Shown here piece by piece: positions 13,771 through 22,911 of a DNA stretch of 27,717 nucleotides. The translations under genes were made by a program, and so were the position numbers. The stretch is from JACPFJ01 sp041738275. Its GTDB lineage: Bacteria > Desulfobacterota > Desulfuromonadia > Geobacterales > Pseudopelobacteraceae. The stretch covers positions 1 to 27,717 of the forward strand of contig JBGSQD010000016.1 in NCBI GenBank assembly GCA_041738275.1, given 5' to 3'. Each line of letters starts with the position of its first letter. Positions within the stretch are counted from its first letter, which is position 1. The notes under the pieces are model-generated. The model was not told the origin of the DNA. It searched no databases and was given only the letters and a program-made list of their open reading frames with translations.

Positions 13771-15411
13771 TCAGTCAGTTCGTTTCATATCCGGTTCCGC
13801 CACCGTAACCTGATATCCAGAACCGCCGGCCTTGAGAGTTATCCGTCCAGACGGTACTCCCTCCTCTTTTATCAGATATTGTTTTAATAGTACCGCATTC
13901 CTCAGCAGTGCGCCATTTCCTGTCCGCTTTCCTTGAGGGTACGTGAGCGTCACCAGAACAGGATGTTTCGCAGCGGCAAACTTCTTGAGAATCGCCAGCT
14001 CCTTTTTACTTTTCTCGTCAGGAACCCCTTCGTCGCTGATCGTCACATCGGAAATGAGCGGGACGGTTGCCGTTGTCAGCGTTACCGGATAATTCAGCTT
14101 TTTTTCAATCGCCAGGGCGAGCCAGCGTTGTTCCTGGTCATTTAGAGGGAAATCACGCCCGACAATGAGGTGAAGTGAGACAGATGTCGTCGTGTCGCTA
14201 AAGCTGATGACACAATCTCTGACCGGCCAGGGGGCGAGAAAGATACCCGCTTCATCACAGCCTTCCTTGACAACCCCCATGGCTTTGCCACGCAGGGTCG
14301 CAAGCGTTTCTTTTGGTGCGGAAGGCGCTGCCAGGATGTTTTTGGCAAGGGATGTTTGCGGCAATTTAATTGTGTCCGCTTTGACCAGCACCTGCTCCAG
14401 TTCCAGCATTACCTTCTGTCCGGTCTCTGCCGAGAGTGCATTCATCAGCCTCTTTTCAGTGTCCTCGTCAATGTCTCCGACCGTATTAACCGATGCCAGC
14501 ACCTTGACACCCGTCTCCTCATGGTCGATCGAAAATCCGGTCATGCGTGAATGCCCAGCCAGATCAAGATGACTCTTGAGAGTCTGCTCCATCTTTTTTG
14601 AAAGCTTGAGTGCGCGGATGTCACCCACCAGGGTGATAATCAAGGGGATCGATATCACTGCCAAGGTAAGCCCGAGGATTTTAATACGAAGTTTCAGAGG
14701 GTATGTTGCCTCTTCGACCATGGATGAGCGAAAGCGCAGCATCATAAACACAATATCGGAGCTGATGACGATCGCCACGAGGTTGGTAAAAAAAAGCAGG
14801 AAGCCGCCGGTTGCCATGCCCAACTGCAGCGTCCCGATGCCATATCCGACGACGCTCAAGGGCGGAATAACTGCCGTGGCGATGGCAATGCCGGTTGTGG
14901 TGAACAGATAGTTTTTGCGGGTGCAGAGGGCGATGGCACCGATCGCTCCGGCAAAAATTGCCACCAGCAGGTCGTAGATATTGGGTCGGGTGCGGGCAAG
15001 GATTTCCGGCGTCGCTTCTTTAAGCGGCGAAATAAGGGTAAATAATGCTGCTGCGGCAATCGTCAAAATGACGCTGATGGCGATGATACGTCCCGACTTG
15101 CGAGCCAGAACCAGATTTCCCATGGCAAATGAAAGCCCCAGCGAAAAAATAGGGCCCATTAATGGCGAAATCAACATTGCGCCGATTACGACCGCGACGC
15201 TGTTGGAGAGCAAGCCAAGCAGCGCGATCAAATTGGCGAAAACAAGTGCCGCGGTATAGCTGCCGGTCAGATTGGTGCGCCCGTACAGCTCTTTTATGAC
15301 CTCCCGGTGCTGGACATCGACTGATTTAGAATCCAGGTAGCGGCCAACAGTCATGCGCAGATTTTGAAGCACTTCCCGCACTGGTGAGTGGTCAGGTGGT
15401 GTTGGAGACAT
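13771..15411 (-). CDS. DUF389 (TIGR00341-type) membrane protein with OmpA-like C-terminus
   Basis: 546 residues. An N-terminal cytoplasmic helix is followed by the DUF389 core (about 45-260) with ALVFANLIALLGLLSNSVAV, VIGAMLISPLMGPIFSLGLS and TGIAIATAVIPPLSVVGYGI, six or so TM helices; function of the family is unknown. After a further TM (LGLTLAVISIPLIITLVGDI) comes a large soluble part of about 270 residues, probably periplasmic, with a BON-like stretch and a C-terminal segment (LLRNAVLLKQYLIKEEGVPS, then GRITL) resembling the RA-x-x-V-x-x-YL-x-x-x-GV-x-x-x-R-I helix of OmpA domains. AAGGAG precedes ATG 15411. It follows the CBS-NTase gene by 47 bases. Confidence 0.85.
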   Translation of the reverse strand: MSPTPPDHSPVREVLQNLRMTVGRYLDSKSVDVQHREVIKELYGRTNLTGSYTAALVFANLIALLGLLSNSVAVVIGAMLISPLMGPIFSLGLSFAMGNLVLARKSGRIIAISVILTIAAAALFTLISPLKEATPEILARTRPNIYDLLVAIFAGAIGAIALCTRKNYLFTTTGIAIATAVIPPLSVVGYGIGTLQLGMATGGFLLFFTNLVAIVISSDIVFMMLRFRSSMVEEATYPLKLRIKILGLTLAVISIPLIITLVGDIRALKLSKKMEQTLKSHLDLAGHSRMTGFSIDHEETGVKVLASVNTVGDIDEDTEKRLMNALSAETGQKVMLELEQVLVKADTIKLPQTSLAKNILAAPSAPKETLATLRGKAMGVVKEGCDEAGIFLAPWPVRDCVISFSDTTTSVSLHLIVGRDFPLNDQEQRWLALAIEKKLNYPVTLTTATVPLISDVTISDEGVPDEKSKKELAILKKFAAAKHPVLVTLTYPQGKRTGNGALLRNAVLLKQYLIKEEGVPSGRITLKAGGSGYQVTVAEPDMKRTD

Positions 15412-15458
15412 CTTTGCTCCTTATGTAAAAAGTCTCGCAGTAATTAAACTTAATCAAC

Positions 15459-16898
15459 CTACATCGTCTGCCCAAGCCGGTAGCGCCGCCCCATATCTTC
15501 CTGGAAAGAGCGCACCCCCTCCAGTGCCGCTTTCAAACGTTCCTGTTCCATGCGGTTCAACTCAGTCAGTCTGATGCGATTATCCGGCTGTCTCCCGGCG
15601 CCCATCGCGTCAACCTGGGCATGGAGGCGGAAATGTACCAGTGCGTAGAAGCTGGCGGTCAGATCGTCAGCCTCCTTTTGAGTGAGTACCCCCTGCTCTG
15701 ACAGCCGCTCGATCCTTTGGGCCGTACCGGTTTCCTGCACACCATGGGCCAGCGCGAGAATTTTGGCACCCTCGGTGATCGTAAAGATGCCGGCTCTTTT
15801 GAGATCAATCTGCCCGGCATGCTCTCCCTTTTCAGTCTGGATTTTCCCGAACCACCCCAACGGCCCGGCAAAGCTAAGCAGGTTGGCAAACATATGGCCG
15901 AGATAAATTTCATTACCCTGAAGACGGCCGGTTATGTGGGCCTTCAGCGCCAGTTCCAGAGAAGGGTCACCGCTCAACATACGCAGATCGGAGAACATGC
16001 TGAGATTGATGATATGTTCCGGAGTCGGCGTGCTGAACCATCGGTCCAGCACGGAGCGCCACTGATCAACACTGCGTCGCCACTGCTCGTTATTAGCCAT
16101 GGTGCCGCCGGGACAGGAAGGTACGCCGATATCCATAAGGCTTTCGATCAGGTCCCGGCTGAACTCCTCCAGACGGTGCACATCCACAGCCGGAAGTCCA
16201 TCGGCATACACAAGCGCATTGTCCTGGTCGGTCGTCAGGGTCTGTTCACCCCTCCCTTGGCTCCCCAGAACGAGAAAGGCGCATCGCTCTGACAATCCGG
16301 CAAAGCGACCGGTGCGCAACAGGTCGATGAGACGAATCACAACCCGGTCGTTCAGATGGGCAATCAGGCGCACCAGATCCCGAATATGCACGCCGGTGCC
16401 GATCAGGTGCCGGACCAGTTCCTGCACGCGCTGGTGAAGAACTTTCAGCTCTTCCAGGTTTGCAGCTTCCTCAATCTCCCGCACCAGTTGTTGCGGAGAA
16501 TGGGTCTGCACGCGCAGGATATCCGAATCGGTGATGATCCCTGCCAGCTCGCCGGCCGGACCGGTCACCACGAGACGATGAATCCGGTGGCGTGATATCA
16601 GGTGAAGCGCCTCGAATAGGTAGGCATCTTCCGCAATCGTAATCACCGGGCTGCTCATGACTTGAGTTACCGACAAGGTTCCCGGATCAACCCCACCGGC
16701 CACCACCTTGTTGCGCAGATCCCGATCGGTCAGAATCCCGACCGGTGGTTCCCCCGTTGTACAGACCACCAGGCTGGAAATGTTACGGCGCTGCATTGTC
16801 GCTGCGGCATCTTTCAGAAGGTCAGATGGCGTGCAGGTGATCACCTCGCGCCGGCAATAATTGCCGACCGTCAGAAACAGTGCATTCAGATCAGGCAT
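15459..16898 (-). CDS. CBS-pair plus DUF294 putative nucleotidyltransferase
   Basis: 479 residues from ATG at 16898 (CAGGAG upstream); an open N-terminal extension to 17015 overlaps the MscS gene and is rejected. Residues about 12-130 form two CBS motifs (SSLVVCTTGEPPVGILTDRD and HRLVVTGPAGELAGIITDSD), which usually bind adenosyl nucleotides. About 140-300 is the DUF294 nucleotidyltransferase with LGSQGRGEQT and TDQDNAL: the GS motif and metal-binding Asp224/Asp226 of the pol-beta superfamily are intact, as in GlnD. The rest is the DUF294 C-terminal helical domain. Substrate is unknown; it may modify a protein or make a nucleotide product. It starts 4 bases after the MscS stop, so the two are cotranslated. 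Confidence 0.9.
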   Translation of the reverse strand: MPDLNALFLTVGNYCRREVITCTPSDLLKDAAATMQRRNISSLVVCTTGEPPVGILTDRDLRNKVVAGGVDPGTLSVTQVMSSPVITIAEDAYLFEALHLISRHRIHRLVVTGPAGELAGIITDSDILRVQTHSPQQLVREIEEAANLEELKVLHQRVQELVRHLIGTGVHIRDLVRLIAHLNDRVVIRLIDLLRTGRFAGLSERCAFLVLGSQGRGEQTLTTDQDNALVYADGLPAVDVHRLEEFSRDLIESLMDIGVPSCPGGTMANNEQWRRSVDQWRSVLDRWFSTPTPEHIINLSMFSDLRMLSGDPSLELALKAHITGRLQGNEIYLGHMFANLLSFAGPLGWFGKIQTEKGEHAGQIDLKRAGIFTITEGAKILALAHGVQETGTAQRIERLSEQGVLTQKEADDLTASFYALVHFRLHAQVDAMGAGRQPDNRIRLTELNRMEQERLKAALEGVRSFQEDMGRRYRLGQTM

Positions 16899-16902
16899 GA
16901 CA

Positions 16903-17811
16903 TTATTCTCCTGACAATGGCGATTGACCGGCAACGCTGCTGCGTAATATGCCTTCGCCCTGTAGAAGATGTATGTCCCGCCGGGGGTATGGTATCTCAA
17001 TGCCATGTTCTGCAAAGATCCGGTAGATGGCGATATTAAGCTTACTGATCAGTACCCCTTTGCGATGGATCAGGGTTGTGCTCCAGGCGCGCAATTCAAT
17101 ATGCAGCCCGTTGTCACCAAACTCCATCAAACGTATTCCCGGCGGCGGATCTTTCAGAACATCCATATTTTCTGCCGCCACCTTCAGCAGTAACTGCTCC
17201 ACAAGGTCGATATCACTTCCGTAGGCAACTGTGACCGGTATCTTGAAGCGCACCTTGCGGTCATTGTGGCTCCAGTTCACGACATTCTCGGTGATAAAGC
17301 TGGAGTTGGGCACGATGATGCTGATGTTGTCATTGCTCACGACCGTAGTGCTTCTAGCGCCGATATGGGTGACATCCCCTTCCACCTCGCCCACCACGAT
17401 CCGGTCGCCAACCTTGATCGGGCGCTCAAAGAGAATGATGATGCCGCTGATGAAGTTATTGACGATGTTTTGCAGACCGAAGCCGAGGCCGATGCCAACC
17501 GCGCCGGCAAGAACATTGAGCGCAGTGAGATCAATACCGGCTGTCTGGAGGATGACGACGAAGCCGATGGAAATAACGGCATAGCGGATGATGGAGCCGG
17601 TTGCCTGCCGGGCGCCGATATCCATTTTTGTACGGGCAAGAAACTGCGTCTCAATCCAGTTCCGTAATTTGCCCGAAAGGTAGAAGAGGAGCGCAACCAG
17701 CACAACGAACTGGAGCAGGTTCCAGAGAGTTACCGGAGCTGCCCCGAGCTTGAAGACCGGGGACTGGAGAAACTGCCAGACTGTTGCAAGTATATCATGC
17801 ACCGTTTCCAT
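16903..17811 (-). CDS. MscS-family mechanosensitive channel
   Basis: 302 residues: three or so TM helices (FVVLVALLFYLSGKL; IRYAVISIGFVVILQ), the pore helix TALNVLAGAVGIGLGFGLQN, then IVNNFISGIIILFERPIKVG and the beta domain (EVEGDVTHIGARSTTVVSND; NISIIVPNSSFITENVVNWS), and a C-terminal alpha/beta cage ending in YPRRDIHLL. All classic MscS features are present and the length matches E. coli MscS. ATG 17811 has GGAGG upstream, 14 bases after the SLC13 stop. It is not a close paralogue of the channel at 4541-5695. Tight coupling to the CBS-nucleotidyltransferase is unusual and may mean functional control. Confidence 0.94.
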   Translation of the reverse strand: METVHDILATVWQFLQSPVFKLGAAPVTLWNLLQFVVLVALLFYLSGKLRNWIETQFLARTKMDIGARQATGSIIRYAVISIGFVVILQTAGIDLTALNVLAGAVGIGLGFGLQNIVNNFISGIIILFERPIKVGDRIVVGEVEGDVTHIGARSTTVVSNDNISIIVPNSSFITENVVNWSHNDRKVRFKIPVTVAYGSDIDLVEQLLLKVAAENMDVLKDPPPGIRLMEFGDNGLHIELRAWSTTLIHRKGVLISKLNIAIYRIFAEHGIEIPYPRRDIHLLQGEGILRSSVAGQSPLSGE

Positions 17812-17825
17812 TGCACCTCCTCTGT

Positions 17826-19592
17826 TCAGAACGGCCAGAACCGTGGAATAAAGATCGTTGCCAGAATCCAGAAAAGAATATTGAGCGGCGTGCCTACCCT
17901 GAGGAAATCGATGTAGCGGAACTGGCCGGGACCGTAGATCAGGGTGTTGGTCTGGTACCCGACCGGCGTCATGAAGCTGGCCGAGGCAGCAAAGGTGATC
18001 GTCATCAGTAGCGGTCGCGAATCAATCCCCAGGCTTTCTGCGGCAGCAATGGCAACCGGCGCCAGCAGTGCAGCCGTAGCATTGTTGGACATCATTTCGG
18101 TGAGTAGCGAGGTCACCAGATAGAGCCCCGCCACGAGCGCCATTGGCCCCCAGGAACCGAGAGTCCCCACCAGCACGCCCCCCAGAAGCCGTGCTGCTCC
18201 GGTGGTCTCCAGAGCAGTACCGAGCGTCAGCACCCCGGCCAGCAGAAAGATCACCTGCCAGTTGATGGCGCCGTAGGCCTCCTGCAGGGACAGGCAGCGG
18301 GTCAGCACCATCAGGATGCAGCCGACAATGGCTCCGGCTATGATCGGTACAGAGCCGGTGGCTGCAGCCAGCACAACCCCGGTTACAATGGCGCTGGCAG
18401 TCAGCATCCGGCTCTTTCTGAACAGCGGCAGATCAACCTGCGAGACCAGCACAAAGGTCCGGTCTTCGCGCAGTTGCTCCAGATGCTGCGGTTCCATCTC
18501 AAACAACAGGACATCACCGGCCTTGAGCGGCATCTCCTCAAGATGTTCGCGCATGACCCGGTTGCGGTGTCTGACAGCCAATGCCTGTAGACCGTAGCGG
18601 GAACGGAAACGGGACTGTTTCAGGCTGCGACCGTCCAGGGTGGAACCGGAGGCAATCACCGCTTCCACCAGCCGGGCCTCTTCGCTCGGTTCAGAATTGG
18701 CGCCATGGCGCAGGGCAACACCGCTCCTTTCCTGGAGTTTGCGAAAGTTCTCCAGATCACAACGAACTTTCAGGTGATCGCCAGCCTGCAGCAGCAATTT
18801 GTCATCGGTCTCTTTGAGGAGCTCCCCCTGGCGGAATACTTCGACACTGCTGATGTTAATATCTTGCAAAAGGGGAGAGTCGCCTAAAACCGAGCCGACT
18901 GAACGGGCTTCGGGCTCCAGAATGATTTCGATCTGATACAGGCCGCTGCCGAAAATAGGACTATGGCCGGCAGCGCCATTTCGTTCCGGAATCAGTCGCA
19001 CCCCCACCAGCACCATATAGGCGGCGCCGGCAGCGAAGAAGATCAGGCCGAGGGCGGTAGTTTCAAACATGCCTATCGGCGCCAAGCCGTGCCGTTCGGC
19101 AATGGAGGAGACCAGAATATTGGTAGACGTCCCTATCAGGGTGCAGACTCCGCCGAACATGGAGGCAAAAGAGAGCGGCATCAGCAGGCGTGCAGCGGAA
19201 AAGCCGCACTCCCTGGCAATGGTCAGCACCACCGGCAGGAAGATCGCCACTGCCGCCGTGTTGTTGATAAAAGCCGAGAGCATACCTACCAGCAGCATCA
19301 TCACCACCAGTACCAGCCAGAAACTCTTCTTGCCAACCCTGCCAAGAAGCCCCCCCATCAGGTTCACCGCGCCGGTCTTGAAGAGCCCTGCCGAAAGGAT
19401 GAACATGGCGCCCACCGTAACCGTGGCAGGGTTGCTGAAGCCGCCGATGGCATCCTGAGGGGTGATAATGCCGGAGAGCAGCATGGCGCCCATGATAATC
19501 ATGGCGGTCAGGTCCACCGGCAGCCGCTCGGTGGCAAAAAGGATCACGGCTGAAACTACCAGCCCAAGTACCAGAGCTATCTCTAGGGTCAT
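17826..19592 (-). CDS. SLC13/DASS-type permease with two TrkA-C (RCK-C) domains
   Basis: 588 residues. The N-terminal TM half (1-210) holds the family SNT-type motifs INNTAAVAIFLPVV and IGTSTNILVSS; the C-terminal half repeats them as SNNATAALLAPVA and TPVGYQTNTLIYGPG. Between them (about 215-390) are two cytoplasmic TrkA-C domains (SVGSVLGDSPLLQDINISSV; LLLQAGDHLKVRC; STLDGRSLKQSRFRSRYGLQ; MPLKAGDVLLFE). Members carry sulfate, dicarboxylates or similar anions with Na+; substrate here is unknown. TrkA-C modules in other transporters bind small ligands including cyclic dinucleotides, so ligand gating is possible. ATG 19592 has GAGG upstream. First gene of the SLC13-MscS-NTase run. Confidence 0.93.
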   Translation of the reverse strand: MTLEIALVLGLVVSAVILFATERLPVDLTAMIIMGAMLLSGIITPQDAIGGFSNPATVTVGAMFILSAGLFKTGAVNLMGGLLGRVGKKSFWLVLVVMMLLVGMLSAFINNTAAVAIFLPVVLTIARECGFSAARLLMPLSFASMFGGVCTLIGTSTNILVSSIAERHGLAPIGMFETTALGLIFFAAGAAYMVLVGVRLIPERNGAAGHSPIFGSGLYQIEIILEPEARSVGSVLGDSPLLQDINISSVEVFRQGELLKETDDKLLLQAGDHLKVRCDLENFRKLQERSGVALRHGANSEPSEEARLVEAVIASGSTLDGRSLKQSRFRSRYGLQALAVRHRNRVMREHLEEMPLKAGDVLLFEMEPQHLEQLREDRTFVLVSQVDLPLFRKSRMLTASAIVTGVVLAAATGSVPIIAGAIVGCILMVLTRCLSLQEAYGAINWQVIFLLAGVLTLGTALETTGAARLLGGVLVGTLGSWGPMALVAGLYLVTSLLTEMMSNNATAALLAPVAIAAAESLGIDSRPLLMTITFAASASFMTPVGYQTNTLIYGPGQFRYIDFLRVGTPLNILFWILATIFIPRFWPF

Positions 19593-19719
19593 GATACCTC
19601 ATTGCTCCAGTTTATTTTTCCGCTGACTCAGCTTTGTACTTCAATTGATCTCTTTTTCACGTATCTGCCAGTCGTCAGGCAGATCTTGAGGCCCTTCCCG
19701 CAGCGATTGGCCGGCAGCA

Positions 19720-20157
19720 TTACTCAGCAGTGTGCTCTGCGGCAGAGTCGTCCGGCTTTTGTTTCTGTTTTACCAGATAATACCCGATGCAGAGCGCCAT
19801 GATGATTGCTGCTATCCCCAACAGCATCGGGCCGGACAGATCTTTGACATCAAGAATGATGACCTTGCGGGCTATCGCGATGATGGCAACGGCAATGACG
19901 ATCTGGGCATGGTCGGTCGCTTGCGACAGATAAGTCTTCACAATGGTTTCCAGAAGTTCCACCCCGATCAGCACCAGCATGAAGAGGCCGAAAATTTCCA
20001 GCAGTTCGTCGATTTCCAGCAGAAAGACTGGCTCGGAAACAATATCCTTGAGGATGATCCAGCCAAGCTCGATGGTGCTGAGCAGCAGAACCAGCGCCAT
20101 CATGACCACCAGGGTCAAGACAATGAGCTTTTCAAATTTTTTAATGTATCCGATCAT
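19720..20157 (-). CDS. PsiE-family phosphate-starvation-inducible membrane protein
   Basis: 145 residues with four TM helices: LIVLTLVVMMALVLLLSTIE, a second helix around LLEIFGLFMLVLIGVELLET, HAQIVIAVAIIAIARKVIIL and MLLGIAAIIMALCIGYYLV. The motif FGLFMLVLIGVELLETI plus the conserved ARKVIILD stretch are PsiE signatures. Function is unknown; E. coli psiE responds to phosphate starvation, and psiE homologues are carried in heat-resistance (tLST) islands. AAGGA precedes ATG 20157, 30 bases after the ATPase stop, so it is probably cotranscribed with the pump. A short hairpin (19663-19684, ATCTGCC arms) with no U-run follows before the SLC13 gene. Confidence 0.88.
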   Translation of the reverse strand: MIGYIKKFEKLIVLTLVVMMALVLLLSTIELGWIILKDIVSEPVFLLEIDELLEIFGLFMLVLIGVELLETIVKTYLSQATDHAQIVIAVAIIAIARKVIILDVKDLSGPMLLGIAAIIMALCIGYYLVKQKQKPDDSAAEHTAE

Positions 20158-20187
20158 GGACTGTCCTTTGCGTTGTGACTGTATTGA

Positions 20188-22830
20188 TCAGCTCCGTCTT
20201 CTCAGCAGCTTGTCGATTTCGACCACCAGCACCACCAGTGACGAAGCGACCATGATCCGCAGCCATTCCGTGGCAGTGAGCGGCACCGTGCGGAACACCC
20301 ACTGCAGCGGCGGGGCGTAGATGAACGCCAGCTGTGCAAGAAATGCGGCGATCATGCTGTAAAACAGGAACGGATTGCCAAGTGGATTCATCCGGAATAT
20401 AGATTGATATTCCGAACGGCTGTTCCATGCCTGGAAGAACTGGAAAAAAACCATGGTGGTAACCGCCACGGTACGGGCATTTTCCAGCGACGCGCCATCA
20501 CGCAGGGCGGCAGTGTAGTTCCAGACAACTCCTGCGGCGATTACCAATCCCACCAGCACAGTCCGCTGGACCAGCAGGCGAGACATGATCCCTTCCGCAG
20601 GATTCCGCGGGGGGCGGTTGATAATCCCTTTCTCACCCGGCTCGAAGGCCAGTGACACATCCTGCAGACCGTTGGTGACCAGGTTGATCCATAGCAGTTG
20701 GGCCGGGATGTAGGGGATCGGCAGGCCGAGGATCATGGTTGCCATGATTGAAATGATGGACGCCACGCCGGTCGGGATCAGGAAGAAGGTCACCTTGCGC
20801 AGGTTGTCGAAGACTATTCTTCCTTCGCGCACTGCATTGAAGATACTGGCAAAGTTGTCATCGGTCAAGACCATGTCCGACGCCTCCTTGGCGACATCGG
20901 TGCCGGTTATCCCCATGGCGATGCCGATATGGGCCGCCTTCAGGGCCGGGGCATCATTGACGCCGTCACCGGTCATGGCTACGATCTCGCCATGGCGGAT
21001 CAACTGCCGGGTAATGCGCAGCTTGTGCTCCGGCGCCACACGGGCATAGACCGAAATCTTGCGCACCTGCTCATACAGCTGGTCGTCCTCCATCGCTTCC
21101 AGCTCTCGTCCTGTCAACACCCCTCCATCATAGCCAATTATCCCCAGTTCGCGCCCGATGGCCTGAGCCGTTACCGCATGGTCGCCGGTGATCATCACGA
21201 CTCTGATGCCTGCCTTTTTACAATCTTTGACCGCCTCGATGACTTCACTCCGGGGCGGATCGATCATCCCCTGCAGGCCGGCAAACAGCAGCCCTTTTTC
21301 AGCTTCATGATGGGTCAGCTCATCCATCACGGCCGGGGCCTCTTTCCAGGCAAAGGCCAACACCCGCATCCCCTCTGCAGCAAAGTTGATGGCAGTCTGA
21401 AGAAATGCTTCAATCTGTTGCCGGTCAGCCTTGCACATCTCCAATACCCGTTCCGGTGCCCCTTTGACCAGGATCAGAGTCCTGTCGCCGTTTTGGTGCA
21501 GGGTGGACATCCACCCACGTTCCGATTCAAACGGGATCATATCCAACTGCCGGTTCTGCTGTTTCTCCAGTTCGCTCCCCAGGCCGCCTTTGAAGGCTGA
21601 GACGATCAGCGCCCCCTCGGTAGGATCTCCGTCAACCTTCCAGCGCCCCTCTTCTTCATAGATGTTGGATTCGTTGCAGAGCAGACCGATCCTGAGCAGC
21701 AGGTTGAGGGGCTGGTTGCCGGTCAGGTCAATCTGGCCGCTACCGGTTGTAATATCGCCTTTCGGCTCATAGCCGGTTCCTCCCACCTCATAGACCTGCT
21801 CACCGTCAAACAGCCGGGTAACGGTCATCTCGTTCCGGGTGAGGGTGCCGGTCTTGTCGGAGCAGATCGTCGTTGTGCTTCCCAGTGTTTCGACAGCCGG
21901 GAGTTTCCTGATGATGGCGTTATGCTTCGCCATACGCGCGACCCCCGCCGCCATGGCGATGGTCACAACAATCGGCAGACCTTCGGGGATCGTTGCCACC
22001 GCCGCCGCCACTGCCACCATGAACATATCCTTGGCGGTTTCACCCAGCAGCATGCCGATGCCGAACAGGACTGCCGAAGCGCCCATGACGATCAGGCCGA
22101 TGGTTCGGGCGAACTGTTCTATCTTTTCCTGGATCGGCGCCTTGACCAAGCCGATCTCTTTGACCTCGTCGGCGATGCCGCCCAGGATTGTCTCTCCAGC
22201 TGTCCCGGTTACCACACCCCTGGCGCGACCGTTGACCACGGCGGTCCCCATGAAGGCCATACAGGTCTGGTCAGCCGGGGTAAGTCCCTCCTCGTCAATG
22301 GCGGCGTTCCTTTTTTCTGCAGGGAGCGATTCGCCGGTCAGCATCGCCTCGTCAATCCGCAGCTCGTTGGTCTGCAACAGCCGCAAATCAGCTGGGACCC
22401 TGCTCCCCGAAGCAAGGAGTACAATGTCGCCGGGGACCAGATCAACCCCGGATATCTCCATCTCATGGCCGTTGCGCACCACCCGCGCCTTGGCCACCAG
22501 CAGCTGCTTGAGCGCCCGGACACTTTCCTCGGCCTTGAATTCCTGCAGATAGCCGATGATTGCGTTCAGTAGTACTACTGTCAGAATAACGCCACTGTCG
22601 ATGTACTCACCCAGCAGCAGGGTCACAATGGCAGCAATCAGGAGAATGTAGATCAGCGGACTGGTGAACTGGTGCAGCAGTATCCGCAGACGACTGATCT
22701 CTTCACCTTCGGCCAGTTTGTTGGGGCCGAATTTTTCCAGACGCTCCCGCGCCTCCTGCTCGCTCAAACCGTTCTCAGAGGATGCGAGCTGTTCCAGAAC
22801 TGCTCGGGCCTCCAATCGATACCATTCCAT
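20188..22830 (-). CDS. P2-type cation-transporting ATPase with atypical ion site
   Basis: 880 residues, complete. Actuator motif TGES (165-168), M4 IPEGLP (Glu283), phosphorylation site SDKTGTLT (Asp325), nucleotide domain KGAPE (456-460), hinge MITGDH and TGDGVNDAP (620-628), ten TM helices predicted. Overall closest to the P2A Ca2+-pump/PMR1 group. However M5 reads FLIPTGVASII and M6 NLVTNGLQDV: aligned with SERCA, Asn768 is Gly688, Glu771 is Ser691 and Asp800 is Asn720, while Glu309 and Asn796 are kept and an extra Asp724 appears one turn further. Ca2+ specificity is therefore doubtful. GGAGG precedes ATG 22830. Leads an operon with the PsiE gene. Confidence 0.94.
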   Translation of the reverse strand: MEWYRLEARAVLEQLASSENGLSEQEARERLEKFGPNKLAEGEEISRLRILLHQFTSPLIYILLIAAIVTLLLGEYIDSGVILTVVLLNAIIGYLQEFKAEESVRALKQLLVAKARVVRNGHEMEISGVDLVPGDIVLLASGSRVPADLRLLQTNELRIDEAMLTGESLPAEKRNAAIDEEGLTPADQTCMAFMGTAVVNGRARGVVTGTAGETILGGIADEVKEIGLVKAPIQEKIEQFARTIGLIVMGASAVLFGIGMLLGETAKDMFMVAVAAAVATIPEGLPIVVTIAMAAGVARMAKHNAIIRKLPAVETLGSTTTICSDKTGTLTRNEMTVTRLFDGEQVYEVGGTGYEPKGDITTGSGQIDLTGNQPLNLLLRIGLLCNESNIYEEEGRWKVDGDPTEGALIVSAFKGGLGSELEKQQNRQLDMIPFESERGWMSTLHQNGDRTLILVKGAPERVLEMCKADRQQIEAFLQTAINFAAEGMRVLAFAWKEAPAVMDELTHHEAEKGLLFAGLQGMIDPPRSEVIEAVKDCKKAGIRVVMITGDHAVTAQAIGRELGIIGYDGGVLTGRELEAMEDDQLYEQVRKISVYARVAPEHKLRITRQLIRHGEIVAMTGDGVNDAPALKAAHIGIAMGITGTDVAKEASDMVLTDDNFASIFNAVREGRIVFDNLRKVTFFLIPTGVASIISIMATMILGLPIPYIPAQLLWINLVTNGLQDVSLAFEPGEKGIINRPPRNPAEGIMSRLLVQRTVLVGLVIAAGVVWNYTAALRDGASLENARTVAVTTMVFFQFFQAWNSRSEYQSIFRMNPLGNPFLFYSMIAAFLAQLAFIYAPPLQWVFRTVPLTATEWLRIMVASSLVVLVVEIDKLLRRRS

Positions 22831-22911
22831 AGTGTGTTACCTCCGGGACACCTGGTGTGGGATCCTTTTCATTGTTGAGCCGTTTCGCTCGCACTTCCTT
22901 GAACAACCGGT

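Noticed and set aside
16899..17015. N-terminal extension of the CBS-nucleotidyltransferase frame (MQNMALRYHTPGG...)
   Set aside because: It overlaps the MscS coding end, has no ribosome site, and a good site precedes ATG 16898, where family similarity begins.
19663..19684. Hairpin ATCTGCC/GGCAGAT after the PsiE gene as a terminator
   Set aside because: No U-run follows on either strand; spacing suggests read-through into the SLC13 gene.
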